Program-made: the position numbers and the translations under genes | Shown: piece by piece, positions 33,470-44,290 of the stretch | Layout: each line of letters begins with the position of its first letter | How positions within the stretch are numbered: the stretch's first letter is position 1 | The notes under the pieces: generated by a model | Database searches by the model: none | What the model was told of the DNA's origin: nothing | The model's input: the letters and a program-made list of their open reading frames with translations, nothing else | NCBI RefSeq assembly: GCF_033958435.1 | Contig: NC_134139.1 | Coordinates: 205,451,501-205,515,500, forward strand | Source: Carettochelys insculpta | Taxonomy: Eukaryota > Chordata > Testudines > Carettochelyidae | DNA: 64,000 nucleotides | Reading direction: 5' to 3'

Positions 33470-34565
33470 ATAGTGCACCCGCACCCTCAGGGTCTGCACC
33501 TACAAGCATGGCTAATCCATGGCTCAGCTCCTTAAAGAGCACATATACGGAGGGAGCACAACAAGTCCTGGAATGTAGCCGAAGGACCTCCACCAGGAGG
33601 ACTTGCAACCAGAAATGGACTCAATTCACAGCCTGGTGTTCCGCCAAGCAGTTAGCTCCCCTTGATGTCACTATACCTGTAATACTAGAATACTTATTGG
33701 ACGTCAAGAGAGGCGGGTTTTTCTCTATCCTCGCTAAAGGTCCACCTCACCGCTATATCAACCTTTCGGCATACAGAGGAAGGGCCCACGGTATTTGCCC
33801 ATCCTATCGTTACCAGGTCCTTGAAGGGGCTGGTAAACCTGCACTCCCCCTCGGAAACCACTTCCACCATCGTGGAATTTGGACTTGGCACTCAGCACGC
33901 TATCGGGTCCACCTTTTGCACCATTAGCCACAGTTCCCATACGTCTCCTTACGATAAAAACAACCTTCCTCCTTGCAACTATGTCAGCCCGTAAGATGCG
34001 TGAGCTCGCGGCAGCGATGGCAATGCCGCACTGCACAGTATTCTCAAAGGAGGCGGTAACCTTAAGGCTGCACCCAGCCTTTGTTCCAAAAATCTCTTCG
34101 GAGTCCAATCTTAACGACCCAATAGTTTTACCCTCGTTTTACCCGAAGCCTCACAGCTCTGGCAAGGAGGCACGCCTGCATCTCCTAGATGTGAGGAGGG
34201 CGTTGGCCTTCTACACAGACAGAACTAAGTCCTTCTGGAAAACGGACAGGCTTCTAGTCTCTCTCGCTCCCGGGTCAAAGGGAGAAGGTCTCTCTTCACG
34301 AAGAATCTCAAAGCACATTGCGTCCTGTATAAAAATGTGCTTCGAGCTTCGAAAGGCTCCTTTGCTGGCCCCGCCTAGGGCTCACTCCACCAGGGCGGTG
34401 GCGGCGTCAACAGCCTTCTTCAAGGGCATCGCGTTAACAGACATCTGTAGAGCGGCGACCTGGTCATCATGTGACACCTTCGCCAAGCATTATGCCCTGC
34501 CTCGGGTATTCCAAGAGGATACCCATCTGTCGACAGCAGTCCTCTCGGGAGCAAGCGGCACATAA
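33470..34565 (+). pseudogene. DIRS tyrosine recombinase, frameshifted
   Basis: The N-terminal part (about 33510-33720) has a core-binding-like stretch with RTSTRRTCNQKWTQFTAWC and IPVILEYLLD. The C-terminal frame (33879-34565) has ARKMRELAAAM, a catalytic-type H-x-x-R within PRAHSTRAVAASTAFF, and WSSCDTFAKHYALPRVFQ with the probable nucleophile tyrosine. In DIRS elements this enzyme integrates the circular DNA copy without target duplication. A frame break between about 33720 and 33900 separates the halves. Confidence 0.82.
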
Positions 34566-34604
34566 ACCGATTACCCACCTCCTTACTTGGGTTACTGCTG
34601 GGTA

Positions 34605-34978
34605 GTCACCTATTGTGGAGCACCCACGGGGACCACTCGAAGAAGAAAGAGAAGTTACTCACCTGTAGTAATGATGGTTCTTCAAGATGTGTCCCCGTGG
34701 GTGCTCCACCACCCGCCCATCCTCCCCACTTCGGATCTGTGTCTAGTATTTTCAGGAGCATCCGAGGCGGTTGGTCAAGGAACTGGCGGGGACCGGATCG
34801 TGCACGCGGCCGGGGGCACGCGGGGGGGGGCGGTGCGCGCTGGCGCATGCGCGATCCAGGAGATACTGCTAGAAGATTTCCGATCTGCGGCGCCGGGCGA
34901 GCCCAACACCTATTGTGGAGCACCCACGGGGACACATCTCGAAGAACCATCGTTACTACAGGTGAGTAACTTCTCTTT
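34605..34978. repeat. DIRS right terminal and internal complementary repeats
   Basis: ACCTATTGTGGAGCACCCAC occurs as a direct copy at about 34605 and 34907. AGTTACTCACCTGTAGTAA at about 34650 is inverted at about 34950. The GC-rich core (CGGATCGTGCACGCGGCC) matches the inverse of the left terminal repeat. It may sit in a strong hairpin. Confidence 0.7.
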
Positions 34979-35984
34979 TTCTTATTCTAGACTATATCTA
35001 GATACAGTGATTGAGAAATCTCATGAAATATAGGAGACACGGTCACAAACAATTGCTTATAAAGGAGAGCACCATTGAGAATTGGTCCAAACGTATTTTG
35101 ATGTATCTCTTGTAATGCAATATAGCTGCTGAGTACAAGGAGGAGAACTAGTACCAGACGATCAGTCAGTTGTCCAGAAGCAACCAGTAGGGCCTTTTAT
35201 ACTGCCATCCTTAAAACTGTTAGGATTTGGGTTTACTTATTGACATGGTCATAATAATCATGGTCTCTTTTTGTAGTTTTTGCAGTCATAACCCCCTGTA
35301 GAGGCAAAACTTCATTCTGAGAAACACTGCCTACATGATAGGGTGAAAGTACACAAAACACCAGATTTCACAATCCACGATACGTTTTTCATAGTCATGA
35401 ATTTGGTAAGGCCCTAATTCTTGATTTACCATATGTCCGATAACTTGGCTCAATAGTGTATTTGACAGAGATAAATCCACATTAGCATAGAGGCGCATAT
35501 TTGACCAGTTCTGGGAAACAGATTTGCAATGTTCGTAGCTCAATTCTTACATCTCTACCTGTCCTAAATTATGAATTTAATTTGACTCACATTTATGGTC
35601 GTCTTGTTTACCACAAGTAATACAACTTAGTACACCGTACTTCTCTTTTCTTATCTTGTTTCATGCTTATTTTTCAGGATACAAAGATCTGTCCTAATCC
35701 TTCTTATCACACTATATCAGCAAACAGTAACATTCCACATGTTGACAGATGATAAAGTGCAGTATCATTAGACCACAGAAACACAAATTGTTTTATACTA
35801 ACAGTACACAACACAATTCATATATAACATTCTTTAACAGAACATACATCTTACTTTTAGCAGCTTCCGCACAGAGAACAGAAGTTGGGACAGTTAACTA
35901 TTAGTAGATTTCCATAGTAAAACTTGGCGTAGGTACAAAGCATTTTGGTGGGGGGGGGATCCTGTTCATAGTTATATAACTTAG
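34979..35984. other. Intronic sequence with one MITE end
   Basis: About 35315-35416 ends in GAATTTGGTAAGGCCCT and contains ACACCAGATTTCACAATCC. These resemble an amniote DNA element with an AGGGCCCTACCAAATTC-type end (minus strand), truncated. The rest shows nothing I recognise. Confidence 0.35.
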
Positions 35985-36250
35985 GCTATGTCTACACTTA
36001 CTGGGAACGTCGATGGCTACCAAGCAGCTTTAGGTACACCAATTTTGTATGTAAAATCGATTTTTCAGCCCTCAACATTGGTCCCTGTCTTCACTAGAAA
36101 GTCGATGAGAGCACTCCTCCTGCTGATATTCCTTAATCCTTGTGGCTCCCAAAGTGTTTCGGGTTCAACATTGATCCCAGGATGCACCATTTCGCGCATG
36201 CATGAAACAGTTCCCCAGAAGATCGAGCTTGAGTATTTGATCTTCTGCAT
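35985..36250 (+). mobile_element. MITE of the TGTCTACACT-terminus group, truncated
   Basis: It begins GGCTATGTCTACACTTACTG and contains several TCGA motifs (ACGTCGATGG, AAAATCGATTTTTC, GAAAGTCGATGAG). I cannot see a matching inverted right end. Confidence 0.5.
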
Positions 36251-36435
36251 TCAGGTTCATCTGCACTACAGATTAACACAACTCTTCCTTGTTGTGTTAT
36301 CTATATAAGTACAACAGTTAAGCTGCTAATATACTGTGACCATTGCCTATGTGAATAATGATTGGGGATTCTTTAGGGACAGTTTACTAGATGCCTGAAA
36401 AGGCACAAACCCACAACTTGGGAAGAGGGCTGTAT

Positions 36436-37540
36436 TGTTAAAAAACAAGCTGGGCTTAAGAGGGGAAGTGAAAGGAGCTAACAACATAGTAAGTAACAAA
36501 TAGAAGAAAGGAGAAATTGATAGTAATGAATATAACTCAGAAGCTTGGAAATGTAGAAAATGTATAAGGAGACATCAATGGTCAACGAATGTCAGGGCAA
36601 TAAAAAGAGAGTTTTTTAAAAAGTATGTTAGGAGCAAAAAGTATCCAAGAATGAGATTTCTCCCGTAACGGAGGGAAACATTAGAATTATTAATAATAAG
36701 GCAGAAAAGGCAGAAGTGTTCAATAAATATTTTTGTGTTTGGGAAAAATAGAGGTGATGTAATCATACTGTCAGGGATCAGGGCCTGGGTCAGGGTCAGT
36801 CCCCTGGCAACCCAACAAACACAGCTCCCCTGCAGCAGGCTCGCTGATTTATTGTACCACCCGATTGGCCAGGAAGGGTAGCTAGCTGTCTTTTAACGCT
36901 AGCAGTAGCTCTGTGGCTGCTAAGTGTGTTCAGGTCAGCAGCTCTAATCATTGCTGTGTCTGCTGCTCCCAACCTTGTTCCAGTCCTGCTCCTAGTCCTG
37001 TTCCTACCTTGTGCCCCAAGCTTGTTCCTGAGCCATTTCTGCTGCCTGACCTTGCTCCTTGTTCCAAAGTCCTCGCCCTGACCCTGGTTCTCAATTTCAG
37101 CTCTGACTCATGGTGCAGCTACTGACTCCAGTCCAGACCCATGGTTTGGTTCTGCTTCCCTGTCTCCTGCTCTACCCATTAGGATGACAGTCCATTGCCT
37201 GGTGTCTAGCACATACTGCATAAAAACACTCTTTCCATTTCACAAGTATCTCAGGAGGAAGTTAAAGAGCAGTTACTAAAGTCAGATATTCTTAAATCAG
37301 CAGGTCTGGATCACTTGTAAGTCAAGAGTTTAAAAGAGCTGGTTTAGGAGCTCACTGGACTGTTTTAGACTGTTTTTGAATAAGTCTTGGAACACTGTGG
37401 AAGTTTTAGAAGACTGGAAGAGATGAAACTTGTACCAATATTTAAAGAGTGTAAATAGGATGATCTAGGAAATTGTAGTTCAGTCAGCCTGACATCAATG
37501 CTGAAGATGATAATGGAGTTTTTTGCAACCCTATTACATT
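36436..37540 (+). mobile_element. CR1-group LINE ORF2 fragment with an intervening segment
   Basis: 36440-36770 and 37230-37540 read as decayed plus-strand CR1 sequence, with KAEKAEVFNKYF-like codons at about 36703 and GAAGAGATGAAACTTGTACC near the RT start. Between them, 36772-37190 is CT-rich, unrelated sequence bounded by CTGTCAGG and GATGACAG, probably another insertion. Confidence 0.55.
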
Positions 37541-38344
37541 GTTTGTTAACTCCTGTTCAATTTATGATTGCCTTAACCAAAACCTAATTTTAAATCTCAC
37601 ATGTAGAATATTGCTAAAATCAATGGAAAAGCTAAAATAAGACATGCTTTGCACAAAGGCTCTTCCGATAGTTTTAGCATTTCTATTACATTAATTGTTC
37701 ATATTTTTGAATTCCTATCTGAAGTCTTAAATGTGTTATGTTGACAGCAGGGAGAGAGTGAGAGCTGTAATGTCATAATGGACAAAGCAGTTAAGATTCT
37801 GCTCAGAAAACAGAATAGAGTTAACCACAAATGACATTGTGGGATACTTAAATAACACATTTCACATCATTTTTTGATTTAGTATATCTTTTTTTAAACA
37901 AAGACAGGATTATTAAGATCAATCATCCTACAGCAGTTGTTGAGTAAATTGAATTTCTTGCCTCATTTGTTACTCAGTGGATTAATGGATTTCAGCTAGT
38001 AATAGTTGCCAAAGGGCTTTAAAAAACAGTGATGCACCCTTGACAACAAAGGTTGCACACATAAAATATGTCAGAAATAACAATATCAGCAGCAGTGGCA
38101 CACGAGAGATATATGTATCTGTACACAGAATTTGTATAATATCTTAGAATTATGTTGTCTACATGGCACAGTTAGCTAGTGCATTAGCTGTTCACCTCTG
38201 GAGACCTAAGTATAAATCTATTTAAATTACAAGAGAAAATAATGTGTCTAGAACTTAATAGGTAATTGGTCACATTACAAAGCTGCTAGTACTACTGACA
38301 GTTCTTGTTCAGGAGAGGCCCTTGTCTGGGCTAGCAGTTGGTAG
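37541..38344. other. Intronic sequence without a recognised element
   Basis: AT-rich, with no coding signature. Confidence 0.4.
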
Positions 38345-38488
38345 TTACAGAGCAAGCCGAGTTCATAGGTTTGAAGGCAAGGAGAGGCCTTTGTGGTCAC
38401 TTACTCTGACCTCCGGCATAATACAAACCAAAATCCCTTATCTAGTAATTTATGCGTCAAGCCCATAACTTCTGTTTCAGCTATGGTA

Positions 38489-38988
38489 CACAAGTTGAAC
38501 CTTTCTAGTCCAATGCTCTCTGATTTGGCAACATCCATCATCTAGCATGATTTTAGTTAGCTGGATGCCCACTTATCGTTGGTGTGGCCAACTTTCCCAT
38601 GGGCCAGTAAAGTTTGTTTACAACCACTAGTCCTGGCTGTCAGTGTTCCATGCTATTATTTAGCTCTAATTTACCCCTAAATAGTAACAGAGAGGAAGCC
38701 GTGCTAGTCTATACACTATCAAAACAAAAAGCAGTCAAGTAGCACTTTAAAGACTAGCAAAATAGTTTACTATTTTTGTTAGTCTTTAAAGTGCTACTTG
38801 ACTATTTGCTAGTCTTTAAAGTGCTACTTGACTGCTTTTTACCCCTAAATGTTTTCTAAGAGTTCTGTAAACAGTGGAAGAGTTGGTAATGCTGCTACAC
38901 AATATTTAACCTCCCATGGTTCAGCAAATTCTTCGGTTCAGCATCAGTCAGGGACCAAAGGCGCCAGATTAGAGAGGTTCAATCTGTG
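38489..38988. mobile_element. Tigger-like MITE carrying a nested PLE tail pair
   Basis: Same family as 29982-30295. The left end (CAAGTTGAACCTTTCTAGTC) and right end (GATTAGAGAGGTTCAATCTG) are inverted. Both family members share TTACCCCTAAAT in the interior, and the PLE insertion splits the copy there. Confidence 0.7.
38683..38838. repeat. PLE tail family B pair with a 12-bp target duplication
   Basis: The 156-bp insertion begins AGTAACAGAGAGGAAGCC and ends GACTGCTTTT. TTACCCCTAAAT stands on both sides (38671-38682 and 38839-38850). The related MITE at 29982-30295 has that segment once. The insert holds minus-strand and plus-strand family B tails, the right one with a partial internal repeat, and has lost the hammerhead-like core. 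Confidence 0.85.
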
Positions 38989-39774
38989 TCTTTAGGGGCT
39001 CATTAGCTTCACTGTCAAAAAGTATGCCTTATTTCTGATCTGAATTTATCTAGCTTCAGCTTTCAAACATTGGCCCTTGTTATATCTTTTTCTTCTTGAT
39101 TAAAGAGCTGCCTGCTATCAGAAAGCTTTTCTCCCTGCCAGTACTTGTAGATCATGATCAAGATATTTCTTAACCTTCTCTTTGATTAACTCAACTGATA
39201 CAGTTTCTTAAGTCTCTCACTATAAAACATTCTTTTTAATTCTTAAATTATTCTTGCCGTGCTCTTCTGAACAGTTTCCATTTTTTGAACATCATTACTG
39301 GAAGGGAAACACCCGAACAGGACATGATATAACAACTAATGTTCTCACTCAGAGAATTTAAGTATTTAATAATACCGCCCTAGCTGATATTATCCCGTTA
39401 ATCTGTTTATATATCCAAGCAGCTCATTTCCTTTCTTAGCTGTAATACCTAAGTGGAAGCTCATGTTAAGTGATCCCCTAGGCCCTTTTTAGAGTCACTG
39501 CTTCCTAGGACACAGTCCCCTATCTTATATTTTTGACCTACGTTCTTTCCCTACTTAGATATATGACCTTGCATTAGACTGTCTTAACATGTCTGTTGTT
39601 CATATGACCCTCCTCCATCTCTATCCAAGCAATTAAGTTTGCTCAGTACAACTGACTAGACCCATAAGTATTTCCCACTCTGCAAATTATTGTGTTACCT
39701 GCAAATTTTACTAGTGATTTTGTGTTCTTGTAGATCATTGATTAAGTTATGCAGGACCCCTCAGGACCTAACCA

Positions 39775-39913
39775 GAGCTGAACCAGAGAATTTGACTGAC
39801 CACAGGACACTTGGCCACACCCATGAAAAGGGGACATCTGACTAAGTAAAAATCATACTGAACCAGGGATGTTGCTGGGCCAGAAAGTGCTGGACTAGGG
39901 AGGTTCAACCTGT
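39775..39913. mobile_element. Tigger-like MITE end fragment
   Basis: It ends GGACTAGGGAGGTTCAACCTG and contains GGCCACACCCATGAAAAGG, matching the family at 29982-30295. Confidence 0.55.
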
Positions 39914-40393
39914 AGAATAGCTTTAGGTAGAGACTAATAACTCTAGAAACATCTCCATTGTATGACAATTTTATTGTTTGTGATCTATCACTTAGCCAGT
40001 TTTAAATCCATTTTTATATAGACTGCATTGATTTTTGTATGGTGCAGACTTCTTTATCTGAAGAATTTATGTGGGAATATGTTCTGTACCTTATCAGGAA
40101 GAAAGGAGTTAAAATGACATTATATTTTAATATATGATGAATAGCCTTTTTGCCACTTATTAATAATTGATTATAAGTTGTAGTTAATATTAGGTCAGTT
40201 CTTTAAGTCTTTATTCAGATTTTACTCAATATGGAGTGAGCAAATGAGGAGGGAAAATAACGTAGTGTGTCAATGATAGAAGTGCTAAATGACTTTTGTT
40301 TATTTTCACCAAAAAGTTTAGTTGCAATTGGACATCTCACTTAATGAATGCAAGTGAAAATGAGAAAAGATCACAGGCTAAAATAGAGGTTAC

Positions 40394-41565
40394 ATAAGAA
40401 CATAAGAACATAAGAATGGCCATACTGGGTCAGACCAAAGGTCCATCCAGCCCAGCATCCCATCTGCCGACGGTGCCCAATGCCAGGTGCCCCAGAGAAG
40501 GAGAACAGAAGACAATGATCAAGTGATTTATCTCCTGCCATCCATCTCTTGCCCTTGTTCTGAAGGCTAGGGGCACCATACTTTATCCCTGGCTAATAGC
40601 CATTTATGGACCTAACCTGCAAAAATTTATCAAGCTCTTTTTTAAACCCTAATAGAGTCCTGGCCTTCACAGCCTCCTCAGGCAAGGAGTTCCACAGGTT
40701 GACTGTGCGCTGTGTGAAGAAAAATTTCCTTTTATTAGTTTTGAACCTACTACCCATCAATTTCATTTGGTGTCCCCTAGTTCTTGTATTATGGGAAAAG
40801 GTAAATAATTTTTCTATATTCACTTTCTCCACACTATTCATGATTTTATATACCTCTATCATATCGCCCCTCAATCGCCTCTTTTCCAAACTGAAAAGTC
40901 CCAGTCTCTCTAGCCTCTCCCCATATGGGACCCGTTCCAAGCCCCTAATCATCTTAGTCGCCCTTTTCTGAACCTTTTCTAATGCCAATATATCTTTTTT
41001 GAGGTGAGGAGACCACATCTGCACGCAGTACTCAAGATGTGGGCGTACCATAGTTTTATATAGGGGAAGTATGATATGTTTTGTCTTATTATCGATCCCT
41101 TTTTTAATAATTCCTAACATCCTATTTGCCTTACTAACTGCCGCTGCACACTGCGTGGATGTCTTCAGAGAACTATCCACTATAACTCCAAGATCCCTTT
41201 CCTGATCTGTCGTAGCTAAATTTGACCCCATCATGTAGTACGTGTAATTTGGGTTATTTTTTCCAACATGCATTACCTTACACTTACCCACATTAAATTT
41301 CAGTTGCCATTTTGCTGCCCAATCACTCAGTTTGCTGAGATCTTTTTGTAGTTCTTCACAATCCCTTTTGGTTTTGACTGTCCTGAACAACTTGGTGTCA
41401 TCTGCAAACTTGGCCACCTCACTGCTTACCTCATTTTCTAGATCATTGATGAACAAGTTGACCAGGATCGGTCCCAGGACTGACCCCTGGGGAACACCAC
41501 TAGTTACCCTCCTCCATTGTGAAAATTTACCATTTATTCCCACCCTTTATTTTCTTACTTAGACA
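40394..41565 (-). mobile_element. 5'-truncated CR1 LINE, relatively young
   Basis: The 3' end on the minus strand finishes in repeated CTTATGTT units (plus strand CATAAGAA repeats at 40397-40417), the expected CR1 terminal microsatellite. Most of the element is a single open frame. It is truncated at the 5' side, as is usual for CR1. Confidence 0.85.
40593..41543 (-). CDS. CR1 reverse transcriptase C-terminal half, open frame
   Basis: The 316 codons are uninterrupted. The frame starts within the [22 protein letters not shown] (motif B), [20 protein letters not shown] (motif C with FADD), then [57 protein letters not shown] and ending [17 protein letters not shown]. The last part is the characteristic CR1/Jockey C-terminal region. 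Endonuclease and RT motif A are missing through 5' truncation, so it cannot work alone. The Met is internal and not a natural start. The open frame probably reflects recent insertion, not selection. Confidence 0.85.
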   Translation of the reverse strand: MGINGKFSQWRRVTSGVPQGSVLGPILVNLFINDLENEVSSEVAKFADDTKLFRTVKTKRDCEELQKDLSKLSDWAAKWQLKFNVGKCKVMHVGKNNPNYTYYMMGSNLATTDQERDLGVIVDSSLKTSTQCAAAVSKANRMLGIIKKGIDNKTKHIILPLYKTMVRPHLEYCVQMWSPHLKKDILALEKVQKRATKMIRGLERVPYGERLERLGLFSLEKRRLRGDMIEVYKIMNSVEKVNIEKLFTFSHNTRTRGHQMKLMGSRFKTNKRKFFFTQRTVNLWNSLPEEAVKARTLLGFKKELDKFLQVRSINGY

Positions 41566-42239
41566 AATTAGATGTTTTCAGGTCACCAGGGCCTGATGAA
41601 AATACATCTTAGAATATTCAAGAAGCTGACTGAGCAGATATTGGAGCCATTAGCAATTATCTTCAAAAAGCCATAGAAGATGGGTGAGATTTCAAAGGAC
41701 TGGAAAGGGGCAAACATAGTGCTGATCTTTAAAAAGGACAATAGGGACAACCCAGGAAACTACAGACCAGTCAGCTTAACTTTGATACCTGCAAACATAA
41801 TGGGGCAAATAACTAAGCAATACATTGCAGACACTTCTGAGATAAGGTACAAAGTAGCCGTCAGCATAGATTTGTCAGAATAAATTGTGTCAAGCCAGCA
41901 TAATAGCTTTCTTTGATTGGGTAACAAGCCTGGTAGGTAGGGGGAAGCAGTAGATGGGCACTTAGTAAGGTTTTTGATACTGTCTTGCATGACCTTCTCG
42001 TAAACAAGCTTGGGAAATAAAACCTAGATGGAGCCACAATAAGGTTGAACTGTTTGGGTCATGAATCTGAGACCCAGGGTCTGAAATAAATGGGGTGAAA
42101 TTTCATAAGGACAAATGCAAAGTATTTGTCTAAGGAGCAGTGGTGTTGCCAGAATGTGACGGATAGGTGGCCCCAACTTTGGTTGGGCAGGCCATGAAAA
42201 AGCAATAGGAGAGCTGGGGCTGTCTTCTCCTCCTCCCCC

Positions 42240-42640
42240 CAGAAAGTCTTGGGGAAATGATGGATATTGAGCCAGAGGCCCCACATTTTGTGGGTTCCCC
42301 AAGTCCTGTGCCTCCCACCCTCTCTGCCCCCAAATCAGTTCTTAGGGCTTGTCCCACTCCTTCTGCTGTGAGAAAGATCAGGGGCTTGCCATGCTCCATC
42401 CACTCAGTGCTCCCACTGGAGAGCTGGGTGGAGGTGCCAGGATTTCCCTGCTCTGCCTGGTGCTCCAGCAGAGAAGCAGGTTAGGGCTTGCCTTGCTCTG
42501 ACCATCCAGTGCTCCAGTAGGGAGTGGAGTCAGGGCACAGGGTCTTTCCTTGCTCCACCTGTCCAGTGCTCCAGCAAGGGAGTGGAATTGGGGCACAAGG
42601 GCTTGCCCTGCTCTGGCACTCCTGGTGGAGAGTGAGAGAG
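42240..42640. repeat. Minisatellite-like GCTCCAGC repeats
   Basis: Four or so units of roughly 55-65 bp share CAGTGCTCCAGTAGGGAG and GGGCTTGCC-TGCTC. All overlapping frames come from this repeat. Confidence 0.6.
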
Positions 42641-42989
42641 GGCCATGGGGGGCTAGTAAGAAGCAATGGGCTTGAATTGCAGCAAGCACTGTTGAGACTG
42701 GACATTAGGAAAAACTTCCTGTCAAGATGGTTATGCTCTGGGATAAACTGCCCAGGTTGACTGTGGAATCTCCATCACTGAAGATTTTTAAGAGCAGATT
42801 AGACAGATGGCTGCCAGGAATGGTGTAGATAATACATAGTCCTTCCCTGAGTGTAGGAGACGTCCCTTTCAGTCCTATGATTTTATCAAAAGATATCAAG
42901 GTTCAATACATGATTTTTGAGTTTAGTAGACAGAAGCTATCCTTGACCCTGCAAGCATGTGTAAGTCAGTCTACTCACTCAGCTAGTCC

Positions 42990-43235
42990 CATGGACTATG
43001 TCTACACTGCAGATCAATTTTGGGATATAGAAAGCCCTAGTCCACATCTCTGAAACATGCCTGTTATTTTGAAATATTTTTGAAACAACAGGAGCGCTAT
43101 TTTGGCATCCCTCTACACCTCTTTGCAGGAGGAGCAAAGGACGCCTCAAAATAGTGCAGTATTTTGAAATTTGGGGCTGTGTAGATGATGCCAAATGCCA
43201 AAATAGCATATTTTGAAATAAACTCAAAATAGGAT
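42990..43235. mobile_element. MITE of the TGTCTACACT-terminus group
   Basis: It begins GGACTATGTCTACACTGCAG. The interior repeats ATTTTGAAAT-type modules (TATTTTGAAATATTTTGAAA, CAAAATAGTGCAG). The right end is poorly defined. Confidence 0.5.
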
Positions 43236-44185
43236 ACACACTTGCTTTGGGAGAAGTATACGCTAGCTGGTCCTGCTATTCCTTTTTTTCCGCTTCAGGT
43301 TCCCAACTCTCCTTCCTGTCTCCTTATATACACCCAGCTGCTGCAGGGTGTGTGGGGGGGGAGTGTTACTTCCACCCAATTATCCCCTCAGCTGTATCTC
43401 TATTCAATTAATTGGCATCCTCTGCCAACCGCCTGCATGTCATTCAGGTCCCAATTAATGTATACTGATGGAGATTTGAGTGACAGGATGGTGAGTGCTT
43501 GGTTTTATTCCCAAAAGGAATTCAATGTGAAACATCACAGAACCCAGCTAAGACTTCATACCAGGTCCCCAGAGGATTCCTTCTCAATTGTTTGCTCAGC
43601 CTACATCCTCCATGCTTCCTCTCTAATGGGTTGCTCCCATCTCCCTTACAGCCAAGTGACCTAAAGAGTCAGCTGTGACTATGACTCATCTAAATATACT
43701 TAACAGTTTTTAAAGACGATCAACATTTTTAACAGTTACAGGATACAGTTGCTAGCCTCTTCAAGTGCATTGCAAACTTTTTTTCTCAGCATAATTGAAT
43801 CCTTCATTTTTAAGTACTTGTCAAAACCAAAAAGATTTGAGTGTGTGCATGATGCAAAGTAAGTATTTTAGGCATATTTTGATTACAGTAAAGTGAACCA
43901 AGCACATAATATGTCTCCTGCTCAATGATGTTTTTAAGGCTTTACATCTGTATTGACTTCTTATGTGGTTTACCAAAACATAATATGCTTACATTTAATT
44001 TACATCCCATTTAAATAAAGATATCAAAATAGAATCACTCTGTCTGTTTAAGCAAGAGAGGGACCTGTTATAAACACCAATTGTATATGCCCACAAAAGG
44101 CTGTGGAGAAATAGAGAACAGTTAGTTCAGATGCGTGGAATCTGTAAAAATTAAGTCTATTGAATCTTACACTGTATTGCCGTTA
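43236..44185. other. Intronic sequence without a recognised element
   Basis: A 140-codon plus-strand frame (43242-43664) has no family signature and lies outside any splice context I can recognise. Confidence 0.4.
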
Positions 44186-44289
44186 GATAAGAAGATGCTA
44201 AGGTCTAGATGGTTCTTGGTCCTGCCATGAGGGCAGGGGACTGGACTTGAAGACCTCTCAAGTTTCCTTCTAGTTCTATGATTCTGTGC
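44186..44289 (+). mobile_element. CR1 3' tail just upstream of the MSRA exon
   Basis: GGGCAGGGGACTGGACTTGA, AGACCTCTCAAGTTTCC and TCTAGTTCTATGATTCTGTG give the standard CR1/SINE 3' end, plus strand. It ends about 35 bp before the exon. Confidence 0.75.
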
Positions 44290-44290
44290 T

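Larger units (their letters stand above)
31017..34978 (+). mobile_element. DIRS-type tyrosine-recombinase retrotransposon, internally deleted
   Basis: Coding parts occur in DIRS order: RT, RNase H, tyrosine recombinase. The left terminal repeat (about 31017-31200, TTCGAGTGGTCC ... GGTGCTCCACAATAGGTGTC) is inverted near the right end (about 34770-34945). A second copy of the outer part directly follows the last ORF at 34605-34645. The segment 34648-34715 is the inverse of 34910-34976, like the internal complementary region of DIRS elements. The usual gag-like first ORF is essentially missing. The element is strikingly GC- and CpG-rich compared with its flanks, which suggests a younger insertion than the CR1 fossils. 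Confidence 0.85.
38345..40060 (-). mobile_element. Old CR1/L3-like LINE remnant with nested MITEs
   Basis: The left part resembles a minus-strand CR1-group 3' end (AGGAGAGGCCTTTGTGGTCA then CTTACTCTGACCTCCGGCAT). The sequence after 39000 is typical AT-rich antisense of CR1/L3 RT (ACCTGCAAATTTTACTAGTG, GTAGATCATTGATTAAG). It is interrupted by the Tigger-like MITE at 38489-38988 and by a MITE end at 39775-39913. Confidence 0.55.
40200..42895 (+). mobile_element. CR1-group LINE (+), split by a younger CR1
   Basis: Three colinear plus-strand parts are visible. 40200-40393 is linker DNA with TTTCACCAAAAAGTTTAG. 41566-42000 encodes DVFRSPGPDE, ISKDWKGANIVLIFKKDNRD and NPGNYRPVSLTLIPANIMGQ. 42640-42895 is the C-terminus and 3' end, NGLELQQALLRLDIRKNFLS and TCTCCATCACTGAAG. 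The minus-strand CR1 at 40394-41565 lies between the first two and a minisatellite-like segment (about 42120-42640) before the last. Stops and frameshifts are present. Confidence 0.75.

Noticed and set aside
31017..34978. An endogenous retrovirus
   Set aside because: There are no direct LTRs, no protease and no DDE integrase. The tyrosine-recombinase module and inverted ends identify a DIRS element.
43242..43664. 140-codon plus-strand frame about 0.7 kb before the MSRA exon
   Set aside because: No family motif, no splice-site pairing and no relation to the MSRA protein.
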